Shown here: positions 38,157-49,883 of the stretch, one piece after another
How the letters are laid out: the number at the start of each line of letters is the position of its first letter
Position numbering within the stretch: position 1 is the first letter of the stretch
The notes under the pieces: model-generated
What the model saw: only the letters and a program-made list of their open reading frames with translations
The model's database searches: none
What the model was told of the DNA's origin: nothing
Program-made: the position numbers and the translations under genes
Assembly (NCBI RefSeq): GCF_017743865.1
Contig: NZ_JAGHRJ010000006.1
Coordinates: 186,001 to 250,000 of the forward strand
Origin: Labrenzia sp. R4_2
GTDB taxonomy: Bacteria > Pseudomonadota > Alphaproteobacteria > Rhizobiales > Stappiaceae
Direction: 5' to 3'
Length of the DNA: 64,000 nt

Positions 38157-39569
38157 TCAGTTCGCCGTCCAGTCGCGAATGTCGACGAAGTGACCGGCGA
38201 TCGCGGCCGCTGCGGCCATTGCGGGCGACACAAGGTGTGTGCGGCCCTTGTGACCCTGGCGGCCCTCAAAGTTCCGGTTGGAGGTCGACGCACAGCGCTC
38301 ACCCGGAGCGAGCTTGTCCGCGTTCATCGCAAGACACATGGAACAGCCCGGCTCACGCCATTCAAAGCCGGCTTCCTTAAAGATCACATCCAGGCCTTCT
38401 TCTTCCGCCTGTTCTTTGACGAGGCCGGACCCTGGAACAACCATTGCGCTGACGTGCGACGCGACCTTGTGGTTGCCGATCACAGCTGCGGCTGCGCGCA
38501 GATCTTCGATGCGGCCGTTGGTGCAAGATCCGATAAAGGCCCGGTCGATCTTGATATCCGTGATCTTCGTGCCTGGTTCGAGGCCCATGTAATCGAGCGC
38601 CCGGAACTTTGATTGACGGCGGTTCTCGTCTTCGATTTCCTTCGGATCCGGAACAACCCCTTCAACGGACACGACGTCTTCCGGAGACGAGCCCCAGGAC
38701 ACGATCGGCGGCAGATTGGCTGCGTCCAGCTCGATAACCTTGTCAAAATATGCATCCGCATCGGAGTGCAAGGTCTTCCAATAAGCGAGCGCCTTGTCCC
38801 AATCATCGCCCTTCGGCGCTTTCGGACGGCCCTTGATGTACTCAAAGGTCTTTTCGTCCGGCGCGATCAGGCCTGCGCGTGCGCCGCCCTCGATCGACAT
38901 GTTGCAGACTGTCATACGGCCTTCGATCGACAGGGACTCAATAGCTTCACCGGCATACTCGATGACATAGCCTGTTCCGCCGGCCGTTCCGATCTTGCCG
39001 ATAATCGCCAGAACGATGTCCTTGGCCGTAACACCAGCCGGGATCTGGCCGTTGACCTTCACCAGCATGTTCTTGGCTTTTTTCTGGATCAGGGTCTGGG
39101 TTGCCAGAACGTGCTCCACCTCGGATGTACCGATACCGTGGGCCAGCGAACCGAAAGCGCCATGAGTAGAGGTGTGGCTGTCGCCACACACGATGGTCAT
39201 GCCGGGCAGGGTGAAACCTTGTTCCGGGCCAACGATATGGACAACGCCCTGACGCATATCAAGTTCCGAGTAGTACTCGACGCCGAACTCAGCTGCGTTT
39301 TTGGCCAAGGTCTCCACCTGCAGTGCGGACTCCGGATCGTCAATTCCATGACGGCGGTCGGTCGTCGGCACATTGTGATCGACCACGGCAAGGGTCTTAC
39401 CAGGCTGACGGACCTTGCGGCCGGTCATGCGCAGACCTTCAAACGCCTGCGGGCTGGTCACTTCATGCACCAGGTGGCGGTCAATATAGAGCAGGCCGGT
39501 TCCGTCCGGCTGCATGTCGACCGCGTGGTCGTCCCAAATCTTGTCGTAAAGCGTCCGTGCCTTGGCCAT
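38157..39569 (-). CDS. leuC: 3-isopropylmalate dehydratase large subunit
   Basis: 470-residue [4Fe-4S] aconitase-family enzyme that isomerises 2- and 3-isopropylmalate in leucine synthesis, with LeuD as partner. Cluster ligands are in IGSCTNGR and [24 protein letters not shown] is the conserved substrate loop. The start is the ATG at 39569 ([10 protein letters not shown]), with AGGAG seven bases upstream. leuD is not in this window. The 277-base upstream gap has an inverted repeat AGTTGA/TCAACT near 39714-39732. Confidence 0.96.
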   Translation of the reverse strand: MAKARTLYDKIWDDHAVDMQPDGTGLLYIDRHLVHEVTSPQAFEGLRMTGRKVRQPGKTLAVVDHNVPTTDRRHGIDDPESALQVETLAKNAAEFGVEYYSELDMRQGVVHIVGPEQGFTLPGMTIVCGDSHTSTHGAFGSLAHGIGTSEVEHVLATQTLIQKKAKNMLVKVNGQIPAGVTAKDIVLAIIGKIGTAGGTGYVIEYAGEAIESLSIEGRMTVCNMSIEGGARAGLIAPDEKTFEYIKGRPKAPKGDDWDKALAYWKTLHSDADAYFDKVIELDAANLPPIVSWGSSPEDVVSVEGVVPDPKEIEDENRRQSKFRALDYMGLEPGTKITDIKIDRAFIGSCTNGRIEDLRAAAAVIGNHKVASHVSAMVVPGSGLVKEQAEEEGLDVIFKEAGFEWREPGCSMCLAMNADKLAPGERCASTSNRNFEGRQGHKGRTHLVSPAMAAAAAIAGHFVDIRDWTAN

Positions 39570-39846
39570 GGGTCTCTCCTCAGTCAGGCTGGCCCTGCGC
39601 GTTTTCAAGCCGCGCCTCCAGCCTTCGTTCTCTCACAGTTGTCTCCCGGAATGGGGCTACTGCCGAATTCTGTCCAGTGAATGGCGCAGCTCCGCGTCAA
39701 GGTCAAGCATTCCGAGTTGAGCTGAATTCAACTGAGTTTGATTGCAGATGCGCAAAACCCCGCCTGATCGAACAATCAGACGGCGAACCAACCCGCAAAA
39801 GGGCCTGTCCCCATGTGTGGCTATGCATTCGCCATCCCCCGAAACG

Positions 39847-40719
39847 CTAATCTCGCTTGGACGTCTCGTAGTGCGCTGAGGCTTGGTAATAATCATTGAA
39901 GCCAATGCGATCGCGGAGTTCAGAAAAGTTCATCAAATCCGGGGTGCGATCTTCATCCGATTTCAACTTGGCCAAGGTCCCCATCATCGCCTGCATGGCA
40001 CTGGCCATCAAAGTGAGGGGGTACGCCGCAATGGAAAAACCTATGTCTTCGAGTTCCTTGTGGGAGAGCTCCGGCGTTTCGCCGCCTTCCACGATATTGG
40101 CCATTTTCGGGCCTGGAAGTTCACGGCAGATGGTTTGCATCTCCTCGACCGACTTCGGCGCCTCGACAAAAAGGATGTCGGCTCCGAGCTCCTTGAACTT
40201 TGCAGCCCTGTCGATCGCTTCGGTGAGCCCGTGATCATGCCGGGCGTCCGTTCGCGCAAGGATCAGGATGTCGGCGCCCGCGTCCTTGGCATCTTGCGCA
40301 GCGCGGATCCGGTCAAAGGCTTCATCGCGGGATACCACGGCTTTGCCGGGCGTGTGACCACACCGTTTTGGCGCGAGCTGATCTTCGATCATGACGGCAG
40401 CAGCGCCAGCCTTGGCAAATCCGGTGACGGTACGGCGCACATTCATCGCATTGCCATAGCCTGTATCCCCGTCGGCAATTAGCGGGATCTCAATCGCATC
40501 GGTGATGTTACGGGCCTGGTCGAGAACTTCGGCATAGGACATTAAGCCCAGATCCGGCTGGCCAATGCGGGACGCGGACGTGGCAAAACCCGACATGAAG
40601 GTTAGCCCGAAACCCGCTTGTTGAATCAGCTTTGCCGACAAAGCATCGAAACAACACGGCATCACATTGAGTTTGTCTTGCGCCAGGAGGGCGCGGAGTT
40701 TGTCAGCCTGAGACGGCAT
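39847..40719 (-). CDS. Isocitrate lyase/PEP-mutase superfamily enzyme
   Basis: 290 residues. A TIM-barrel C-C or P-C bond enzyme: metal-site DGDTGYGN, the signature EDQLAPKRCGH with the catalytic loop Cys, and ARTDARHDHGLTEAIDRA. Relatives include 2-methylisocitrate lyase, oxaloacetate decarboxylase and carboxy-PEP mutase; the exact reaction cannot be told. It is the last gene of the TRAP transporter operon (nine bases after dctM), which suggests it processes the imported organic acid or a product of it. Confidence 0.85.
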   Translation of the reverse strand: MPSQADKLRALLAQDKLNVMPCCFDALSAKLIQQAGFGLTFMSGFATSASRIGQPDLGLMSYAEVLDQARNITDAIEIPLIADGDTGYGNAMNVRRTVTGFAKAGAAAVMIEDQLAPKRCGHTPGKAVVSRDEAFDRIRAAQDAKDAGADILILARTDARHDHGLTEAIDRAAKFKELGADILFVEAPKSVEEMQTICRELPGPKMANIVEGGETPELSHKELEDIGFSIAAYPLTLMASAMQAMMGTLAKLKSDEDRTPDLMNFSELRDRIGFNDYYQASAHYETSKRD

Positions 40720-40728
40720 GGAATGTCC

Positions 40729-42003
40729 TTAGAGTTTGAACGGGATGTAGAGGGCCAAATCAGTCCAGAGGTAGAGTATGACGACGCTCAACAGCATCAG
40801 TGCCAGGAAGGGGAGAACCCCACGTGAGACATCCGCCAAACTGGATCGGGCCACCGACTGGATGACATAGAGATTAAGCCCGACCGGCGGCGTGATCAGC
40901 GCGCATTCCACCATGACCACCATATAGACCCCGAACCAGATCGGATCAAAACCAAGGGCCATCGCGGCGGGCAGCAGAACCGGTGTCATAATCAGCACCA
41001 TGGAGAGCGCTTCGAACACCAGACCCATAATCAACAGCACCACTGACACCACCAGAATGAAGGCGAGCGGCGTATCGATGTTCTGACCGATGAACATCGA
41101 GATTTCCTGAGGGATCCGGTAAAGCGTAATCGCTTTTCCAAAGACCTTGGCACCGGCAACGATCAAGAGGATCGCAACGGTTGTCACCATGCTCTCGAAA
41201 GCTGCTTCCTTGAAACCCTGCCAGGTCAGAGTCCGGAGATAAATGCCGGTGATCAACAGGGCAACGGCAAAACCGATTGCCGCGGCCTCTGTCGGCGTTG
41301 CAATGCCGGTATAGATGACGCCGATCACGACACCCGCCAGAACCATGGAGGGCAGGGCGCGGATCGTGCTCGAAATCCGTTCCTTGGCACTTGCCGGTGG
41401 CTCCGGCGTGTAACCGCCAAACCAGCGGGCGTAAATCATGGCAAAGGCAATGAAGAGCGCGACAAGCAAGAGGCCCGGGCCGATGCCTGCCAGAAAAAGC
41501 GCAATCACGGACTGCTCTGTGACAAAGCCGTAGACGATCATCGGGATTGACGGCGGGATCAGGATTCCAAGCGTGCCACCCGCGGCGAGAAGCCCATAGA
41601 CGAATTTTTTTTCATAGCCTCGGCTGATCATCTCCGGGATCGCGACCGTGCCGATGGTAGCCGCCGTCGCCACGGACGATCCGGAAATCGCTGCAAAGAT
41701 GCCGCAAGAGACAATGGTGGCGACCGCCAAGCCGCCCGGCCAATGTCCGACCCAGGCATGAACGGCGGAGAAGAGATCCTTGCCGACGCCGCCCTTTAGC
41801 AAAATGTTGGACATCAGCAGGAACAACGGCACGGCGAGAAGAATGAACCCGTCGAGTGTCGACAGGATCGCTTGCGGTGCCATCAGGGGCGAGAACCCGC
41901 CGAACAAAAGCAGGGCCAACCCAAGTCCACCAAGCGTGAAGGCAACGGGAACACGGATGAGCAGCAGCGTGAAAAGGGCTGCGAGAATAAGGATTGTAGT
42001 CAA
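40729..42003 (-). CDS. dctM: TRAP transporter large membrane subunit (DctM type)
   Basis: 424 residues with about 12 hydrophobic segments. It is the ion-coupled transport channel of a tripartite periplasmic system. Typical features are SILLKGGVGKD-like SNILLKGGVGKDLF, GSSVATAATIGTVAIPEM and GGTLGILIPPSIPMIVYG. It overlaps the small subunit gene by four bases. Confidence 0.94.
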   Translation of the reverse strand: MTTILILAALFTLLLIRVPVAFTLGGLGLALLLFGGFSPLMAPQAILSTLDGFILLAVPLFLLMSNILLKGGVGKDLFSAVHAWVGHWPGGLAVATIVSCGIFAAISGSSVATAATIGTVAIPEMISRGYEKKFVYGLLAAGGTLGILIPPSIPMIVYGFVTEQSVIALFLAGIGPGLLLVALFIAFAMIYARWFGGYTPEPPASAKERISSTIRALPSMVLAGVVIGVIYTGIATPTEAAAIGFAVALLITGIYLRTLTWQGFKEAAFESMVTTVAILLIVAGAKVFGKAITLYRIPQEISMFIGQNIDTPLAFILVVSVVLLIMGLVFEALSMVLIMTPVLLPAAMALGFDPIWFGVYMVVMVECALITPPVGLNLYVIQSVARSSLADVSRGVLPFLALMLLSVVILYLWTDLALYIPFKL

Positions 42004-42494
42004 TGTCCGGCTCCGCTTAGTGAAACCGGCCCCTTGGCCGCTTTGCCAAGTTCAATCAGCGCCTGCAGGAACAAAAGTCCGAAGCCGACTGGAATTGCGA
42101 GTTCCGTAACCCACGTGGGCAAATCTAGCATGGACCCGGTTGTCCGGCCGCGCTCAAAGGAATCATAGAAAATCCCAAAGCCCTTCCAGGCCACAATGGC
42201 GCTGAACCCCGCGACAAAAATCATCGCAAGGCCCTGACAGACGCGCTGGGCGGTTGGACTGAGCTGGTTGGTCACCGCATCAACGGCAATATGCCGCCCA
42301 GCGCCAAGGATCCAGGGCATTGCGATCATGGAGCCCCAAATGAGGCTCAGCTGGGAAAGCTCCGCAGCCCAAATCGTCGGCGCAACAAAGAGATACCGGG
42401 CCGTCACCTCAAAGGTAAGCATGCCGCCGGCAAGGACAAACAAAAGCGCCGATACCCAAGCTAGAGCGAGGGTCAGCTTCGAGAAAACAGTCAT
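42000..42494 (-). CDS. dctQ: TRAP transporter small membrane subunit (DctQ type)
   Basis: 164 residues with four membrane helices. VTARYLFVAPTIWAAELSQL and AGRHIAVDAV are typical of DctQ subunits. The ATG at 42494 is chosen because it gives a normal N-terminal helix; the open frame extends further upstream into the LysE gene. It starts four bases after the LysE-type stop, with no obvious ribosome site, so translation may be coupled. Confidence 0.9.
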   Translation of the reverse strand: MTVFSKLTLALAWVSALLFVLAGGMLTFEVTARYLFVAPTIWAAELSQLSLIWGSMIAMPWILGAGRHIAVDAVTNQLSPTAQRVCQGLAMIFVAGFSAIVAWKGFGIFYDSFERGRTTGSMLDLPTWVTELAIPVGFGLLFLQALIELGKAAKGPVSLSGAGH

Positions 42495-42498
42495 TTTG

Positions 42499-43143
42499 TT
42501 ACCGATGCGCTTCGCGCAATCCTGAAAGAATGAGAGCAGCGCCCATTGCGCCGAAGGCAGCAGCGAATGCAGCCTCAAATCCCCGTTGGAATTTTTGATA
42601 GGCCAGGGTCATCCGACCCGTCGAAAAGAGCAGAGCGTAAGCGCCGTAGACAAGGAAGGCTGAAACGGCCCCGAGCGGCCCGAAAGCAAGGACGGTTGGC
42701 GCTTCTAAACCCTGACCGAACAGAAAGGATGTGACAGCAATCCACATCAAGCCGGCCTTGGGATTGCTCAGCACAACGAACAAACCGAACCGCCAGTTTC
42801 TGAAATCAGACGCTTTCTGACCGGCAGCGCGGATCGTCCCACCAGACGATGGCCATAACACCGAACGCACCGCCTTGGCGGCCACATAAAGAATATAACA
42901 GCCCCCGAGGATCTTCATGGCTGTCAACACAGCCGGAAAAAGATCCAATAAGACAGCCAGCCCGAACGCAACAGCCGTAACCCAGACAAGAACGCCGGAA
43001 GCCACGCCAAGAGTGACGTAAACGGCCGCACGGCGACCTTGCGCCAAGGCGGCAGCTGCAACGGCAACCAGGTTTGGACCTGGCGCAGCTTGCGCGGCGA
43101 CCGTGAGGATCAGGGCCGCCGCATAGGCTTCAACGATATACAC
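42499..43143 (-). CDS. LysE/RhtB-family exporter
   Basis: 214 residues with about six hydrophobic segments. The N-terminal motif AAPGPNLVAVAAAALAQGRR is the LysE/RhtB signature, and FVVLSNPKAGLMWIA matches the conserved fourth segment. Members export amino acids or related metabolites. It starts from a GTG 11 bases after the dctP stop and is embedded between dctP and dctQ, an unusual place for an exporter. Confidence 0.88.
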   Translation of the reverse strand: MYIVEAYAAALILTVAAQAAPGPNLVAVAAAALAQGRRAAVYVTLGVASGVLVWVTAVAFGLAVLLDLFPAVLTAMKILGGCYILYVAAKAVRSVLWPSSGGTIRAAGQKASDFRNWRFGLFVVLSNPKAGLMWIAVTSFLFGQGLEAPTVLAFGPLGAVSAFLVYGAYALLFSTGRMTLAYQKFQRGFEAAFAAAFGAMGAALILSGLREAHR

Positions 43144-43154
43144 GTCGAAACGAC

Positions 43155-44147
43155 CTAAAGCTTCTGCGCCGCGTCCATGACCTGCTTGCCAAGGTCGCCG
43201 GCTTTTTCGCCATAAGCGTCGTAAACTGGTTGGCTGACCGCTCTCCAGGCAGAGATTTCCTCAGCTGTCGGCTTGTAAACGGACATTCCGTTTTCTTCCG
43301 CAGCTGCATACGCATCTGCCTCGATCTGGGACATGCGGTCGCGAACATCATTTTCGGCTATCAAAGCCGCAGCTTGAATGATTTCCTTGTGAGCATCCGG
43401 CAGGCCGTTCCAGAAATCCGTGTTCACAACGACAATGAACTCGATGTCCGCGTGGTTGGTCACGGTAATGGTATCCATGACTTCCCAAAGCTTCCGGGAC
43501 TTGACACCGGAAACGCCAGTCATGCCGATATCAACTGTTCCGCGCTGATAGGCGAGGTACTGTTCGGACCCGGAAATGAGCGTTGGAGCGCCACCCGCAG
43601 CGGTGACGAAATCGCCGAGGGTCTTGCCGAAGACACGGACTTTTTTGCCCTTCATGTCTTCAGGCGTTTTGATCGGTCCGTCCTGAGACAACATGATCGC
43701 ACCACCATAGGCCTGCCACCACAGGACGGTTGATCCGGTGTCCTTGATGGCCTCATCGAGCGGTCCACGGACAGGAGATCCCGGAGCAACAGCTGCGCGA
43801 ACCTTGTCCTCGGTATCAAAAAGAAACGGCTGATAGAAAATGTCGACAGCCGGAATGTCACCGACATACCGGGTCAGCGACGCAACACCCATCTCGATCG
43901 CACCGGACCCAACGGCAGCGGGCACTTCCTTGTCTTTATAGAGCTGCGCAGAATCGTAGATTTCGACAGCGATATCACCGTTGGAGTTCTTCTCCACTTC
44001 TTCCTTGAACAAGGTCAAGTTCTGCCCAAGGTGGCTTGTCAGCGGCAGCTGCAGCGAAATGCGCAAAGTTGTATCAGCTGCAAAGGATGAGCCGGCAGTC
44101 ACGCCGAGCGCCATCGCGGCTCCAAGAGCCCACGTGAATGGTTTCAT
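43155..44147 (-). CDS. dctP: TRAP transporter substrate-binding protein (DctP type)
   Basis: 330 residues with a signal peptide (WALGAAMALGVTAGSSFAAD). DctP-fold landmarks are the LTSHLGQNLTLFKEEVEKNS region, the MKGKKVRVFG hinge and the Arg-bearing ligand site near VRVFGKTLGDFVTAAGGAP. It binds a carboxylate in the periplasm and gives it to DctQM; the ligand is not evident. GGAGG lies before the ATG. An inverted repeat 47 bases upstream may be its operator. Confidence 0.93.
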   Translation of the reverse strand: MKPFTWALGAAMALGVTAGSSFAADTTLRISLQLPLTSHLGQNLTLFKEEVEKNSNGDIAVEIYDSAQLYKDKEVPAAVGSGAIEMGVASLTRYVGDIPAVDIFYQPFLFDTEDKVRAAVAPGSPVRGPLDEAIKDTGSTVLWWQAYGGAIMLSQDGPIKTPEDMKGKKVRVFGKTLGDFVTAAGGAPTLISGSEQYLAYQRGTVDIGMTGVSGVKSRKLWEVMDTITVTNHADIEFIVVVNTDFWNGLPDAHKEIIQAAALIAENDVRDRMSQIEADAYAAAEENGMSVYKPTAEEISAWRAVSQPVYDAYGEKAGDLGKQVMDAAQKL

Positions 44148-44193
44148 GATTTCCTCCCAATTATGGAAGGCAGTCTGACAAACGAAAAATTTC

Positions 44194-44214
44194 TGGTCAA
44201 CAAATCCCTGACCA
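44194..44214. promoter_or_regulatory. Candidate operator of the TRAP operon
   Basis: Perfect inverted repeat TGGTCA-N9-TGACCA, 47 bases upstream of the dctP start. The half-site resembles those of GntR-family (FadR-like) regulators, though their spacing is usually shorter. No regulator gene is adjacent. Confidence 0.4.
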
Positions 44215-44329
44215 CTTGGCCAAAAGTACAGGGTTCGACTGGCGAAAGAGAAAGAGTCAAATCATTGTTTTTTCGATATTTTAGCCGTGGACCTCTACAT
44301 TTGCCAAAAAATAGGCCTGAACGAAGAGA

Positions 44330-44397
44330 ACCATCGCCGGCGTGACCTCTCCCGGCGATGGTCCCTACTGGGCGGACCGCGCACCTTCCGCGGTCCG
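44330..44397. terminator. Two tandem perfect hairpins after the EF-hand gene
   Basis: The first has 9-base arms CGGACCGCG (44373-44381) and CGCGGTCCG (44389-44397); the second has 11-base arms ACCATCGCCGG (44330-44340) and CCGGCGATGGT (44352-44362). Both are downstream of the EF-hand gene on the reverse strand. Neither has a clear T tract. Confidence 0.6.
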
Positions 44398-44421
44398 AAA
44401 GCTACGATCCACCCAAGCCAG

Positions 44422-44652
44422 TTACGGCTGAACAGCCGAGAATTCTGCCGGATCGAGCAAGTTGTCCTGGTTTGCATCGGCTGCCTTGAAGGCATCCTCT
44501 GTTACATCCGGCATGACGGCTGTGACTTCATCAAAGCTGACAAATCCGTCCCGGTCGCTGTCGACAACATCAAAAGACATGCCCTGAGCAAAAACCGCTG
44601 AAGTAGCGGTAACGGCACCGAAAAGCACGGCGGCTGCGAGAGACTTGGACAT
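44422..44652 (-). CDS. Secreted two-EF-hand calcium-binding protein
   Basis: 76 residues. A signal peptide (AAAVLFGAVTATSAVFAQ) is followed by two EF-hand loops, DSDRDGFVSFDE and DANQDNLLDPAE, with acidic residues at the calcium-ligating positions. It may be a periplasmic calcium sensor or buffer; partner unknown. GGAGG seven bases before the ATG supports the start. It is monocistronic and ends in a double hairpin. Confidence 0.85.
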   Translation of the reverse strand: MSKSLAAAVLFGAVTATSAVFAQGMSFDVVDSDRDGFVSFDEVTAVMPDVTEDAFKAADANQDNLLDPAEFSAVQP

Positions 44653-44873
44653 GATATGACCTCCAGTTTTGGTCTTTGTGCTCCGTCGCTCAACCAGACC
44701 CCTGCGGCCGGTGAACCGGAGCGAGAGAACACTGATTTGAGATCAGGACGGCCAAAAGGCCGCTCAAAGGAACTGTTGGGGCATTGTTGTGACCGCTGAA
44801 CTGGAGCAGTCACGCCTTGGTCAAAATATTGTCAAAAGTAGCAATTTCGGACCGCAATATGGCGGACGGAGAT

Positions 44874-45545
44874 TTAGGTGTAATCCCGGGATCCAAAGAT
44901 CGCGGACCCGACACGCACATGGGTTGCCCCAAACCCAACGGCGGTCTCGTAGTCAGACGACATGCCCATGGAGATCTGAGACAGGCCGTTGCGCGCAGCG
45001 ATTTTCTGAAGAAGCGCAAAATGCTCCCCCGGGGCCTCATCCACCGGCGGAATGCACATCAATCCGACGATGTTCAAGCCGACCGTCTCCTTGCATTCCT
45101 TTACAAACTGATCGACCTCTTTCGGTGGGATCCCGGCTTTCTGCGGTTCTTCTCCGGTATTCACCTGGATGAAGCACGGCAGATCCCGGCCTTGCTTATT
45201 CATTTCAGCTTTGAGAGCTTTTGCGATTTTCTGTCGGTCCACCGTGTGAATGACATCAAACGTCGTGACAGCTTCTTTTGCTTTGTTAGACTGCAACGGG
45301 CCGATGAGATGCAATTCAATCCCGTCATAGGCCCCACGCAGTTCCGGCCATTTTCCCATAGCTTCCTGAACACGGTTTTCGCCGAATACACGATGACCTG
45401 TCTCCAACGCCGGGCGGATAGCATCTGCCTCAAACGTCTTGGACACGGCGATCAAGGTCACAGCGCCTTCGGGCCGGCCATACTCTGCTTCTGCCTTGCG
45501 AATGTCGGAAAGAACGCTGGAAAGCTGATCTGAAACGGATGCCAT
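44874..45545 (-). CDS. YggS-family PLP homeostasis protein
   Basis: 223-residue cytosolic PLP-binding protein of the YggS/PROSC family, which buffers pyridoxal phosphate. The PLP lysine is in LIAVSKTFEADAI, and GENRVQEAMGK, HLIGPLQSNKAK and SMGMSSDYETAVGFGATHVRVGS are diagnostic. In many bacteria it neighbours leuS-like or cell-envelope genes; here it is about 1.1 kb from leuS. Confidence 0.94.
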   Translation of the reverse strand: MASVSDQLSSVLSDIRKAEAEYGRPEGAVTLIAVSKTFEADAIRPALETGHRVFGENRVQEAMGKWPELRGAYDGIELHLIGPLQSNKAKEAVTTFDVIHTVDRQKIAKALKAEMNKQGRDLPCFIQVNTGEEPQKAGIPPKEVDQFVKECKETVGLNIVGLMCIPPVDEAPGEHFALLQKIAARNGLSQISMGMSSDYETAVGFGATHVRVGSAIFGSRDYT

Positions 45546-45797
45546 GAAGACTGCTCTGATCTAGGAGATTGGTCTTTTCAGTGACATATACGCAGGTCAT
45601 ACCCGCAGCAAGGGCAGACATGAAAAATCCAGCCAGCCCTATGAGCAGGCTGCTGCAACATCCAGACAATGTCCAACCATGTCTTACACCTAGTTTCGTT
45701 CTCATTCACATCAATAGAACAATGGTAGATCAGTATTTTACCTTTTCTTTGCAGTCCAGATATTAAGTAAGGTATGCATATTTGCTGAGGTTCTCGA

Positions 45798-46538
45798 ATG
45801 TTTTGGAGAAGGTTTTCTTCTTATACATTGGCAATATTGTCTATTATTATAACGCTCCCAGCTGTGTCGGAAGAGTTTCCATTTGCCGTCGGTGAGTGGC
45901 CTCCCTTCATCTCCAGCAATGCGCCAGGTTATGGGCTTCATAGCGAACTCATCTCAGAAATCTTTGAATCTCAGGGCCATACGGTCAAGCTGGAGTTCTA
46001 TCCCTGGCGGCGGTCTCTTGAATTGACAAAGGTCGGAACACTGCCAGCGACCTATTCCTGGTCCTATCTTGAAGAGCGGGAAGACGACTTCATCTATCCC
46101 GAGCATCCACTCGATCAATTGAATGATGTTTATTTCTACCGCAAAGACCGCTTTCCGAACGGTTTGCCGCCGCTTTCATTCGATGAGCTTAAAAGCCGCT
46201 CCCTCACTGTCGTGGGCGTGGAGGGGTACTGGTACGAGACAGTTCTGAACAAGGCAGGTGTTGTGTTCCAGACGGTCGCCACCGAGGAACAGGCCTGGAA
46301 AATGCTGCTCCACAACAGGGCCGATATCTTTATCGAAAATGATGTTTCCGGCGACATCCAAGGCCGGGAGTTTCTTGGAAACGACATGGATGACATCGAC
46401 TGCAGTGCACCGTTCCGGACAATACCGGTTTACATCATGTTCAGCCGCCATAACCAGGATGCACTCCGGATGATGGAAATCTGGGATAGAGGCATCACGG
46501 AACTCTCGGTTTCCGGCCCAGATTCCCGAACACAATAG
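45798..46538 (+). CDS. Orphan extracellular solute-binding protein, family 3 fold
   Basis: 246 residues. A signal peptide (SSYTLAILSIIITLPAVSEE) is followed by FAVGEWPPFISSNAPGYGLHSELI, typical of amino-acid binding proteins, with KLEFYPWRRSLELTKVGTLPATYSWSYLEEREDDF marking the subgroup with FxPW(K/R)R. No permease or ATPase gene is adjacent, so it may serve a remote ABC transporter or act as a signalling sensor domain protein. A/T-rich promoter region upstream. Confidence 0.8.
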   Translation: MFWRRFSSYTLAILSIIITLPAVSEEFPFAVGEWPPFISSNAPGYGLHSELISEIFESQGHTVKLEFYPWRRSLELTKVGTLPATYSWSYLEEREDDFIYPEHPLDQLNDVYFYRKDRFPNGLPPLSFDELKSRSLTVVGVEGYWYETVLNKAGVVFQTVATEEQAWKMLLHNRADIFIENDVSGDIQGREFLGNDMDDIDCSAPFRTIPVYIMFSRHNQDALRMMEIWDRGITELSVSGPDSRTQ

Positions 46539-46687
46539 CTTTACGGCCTCCGCTCTGCGCATTAAACAGCAGGGTAGAAACAGTTCACTCAAGGCATGTT
46601 GACCGCGGCACCGAATTCTGGTGACTGTCCCGCAGTCAGACATTCAAGAAATCCGCCGGGTCCGGCGGCAAGCAAACGGCATAATTG

Positions 46688-49298
<2,611 letters not shown>

Positions 49299-49312
<14 letters not shown>

Positions 49313-49865
49313 CCAGGTTTTGACATCGAGCCGGATTACCAGAAACCTTGCTCTGGCGAGCCTTTTGGCCTTTGGTGCATTGGCAGGCGGATGTCAGATC
49401 CGCCCGCTCTATGGCACCACAGCAACAGGCTTCGGCGGGACACAAACAGTATCCTCCGATCTTGCAGCGATCGATATTGAATCCATTGGCACCGATGTCT
49501 CTGGCCGTACACTTTACAACGAACTGACCTTCAATTTTGAGCGGGGCACAACTGCCCCCGCAAAGAAATACCGGTTGAAGGTCCTGGAAGACACCAGCAC
49601 CGCCTCCGTCGCAGTCGAACAGTTCTCTGATGTTCCGTCAGCCTACACTTTGACCATGAATGCTTCCTTCGTCCTGAGTGACCTTGAAAGCAACAAGACA
49701 CTCATGACAGGACGGTCCTTCCAATCCGCCTCATATGACTTCTCCAGCCAGCGTTTCGCCAACTTAAGAGCGCAACGGGATGCAGAAGAACGTGTGGCAA
49801 AGGCGGTCGCGGAAGACATCACAGCCCGGATTGCCGGATACTTCGCAACCCACCAGGGTTCATAA
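49299..49865 (+). CDS. lptE: LPS-assembly lipoprotein LptE
   Basis: 188-residue outer-membrane lipoprotein that plugs LptD. The lipobox is [12 protein letters not shown]; the RPLYG that follows is typical of LptE. It starts at ATG 49299 inside the leuS end, with AAGGA seven bases upstream (a 14-base overlap). The leuS-lptE-holA order is conserved in proteobacteria. Confidence 0.9.
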
Positions 49866-49883
49866 AGAAAAGGCGAAGCACAC

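Noticed and set aside
38613..39680. 355-codon open frame antisense to leuC
   Set aside because: Shadow of leuC; no ribosome site or recognisable domain.
39714..39732. AGTTGA/TCAACT inverted repeat upstream of leuC as an operator
   Set aside because: Short, A/T-rich and about 145 bases from the leuC start; could be chance, and no leucine leader peptide or attenuator was visible.
45430..45705. 91-codon reverse ORF with a hydrophobic N-terminus overlapping the yggS start
   Set aside because: Its second half runs through the yggS coding sequence in another frame and it lacks a ribosome site.
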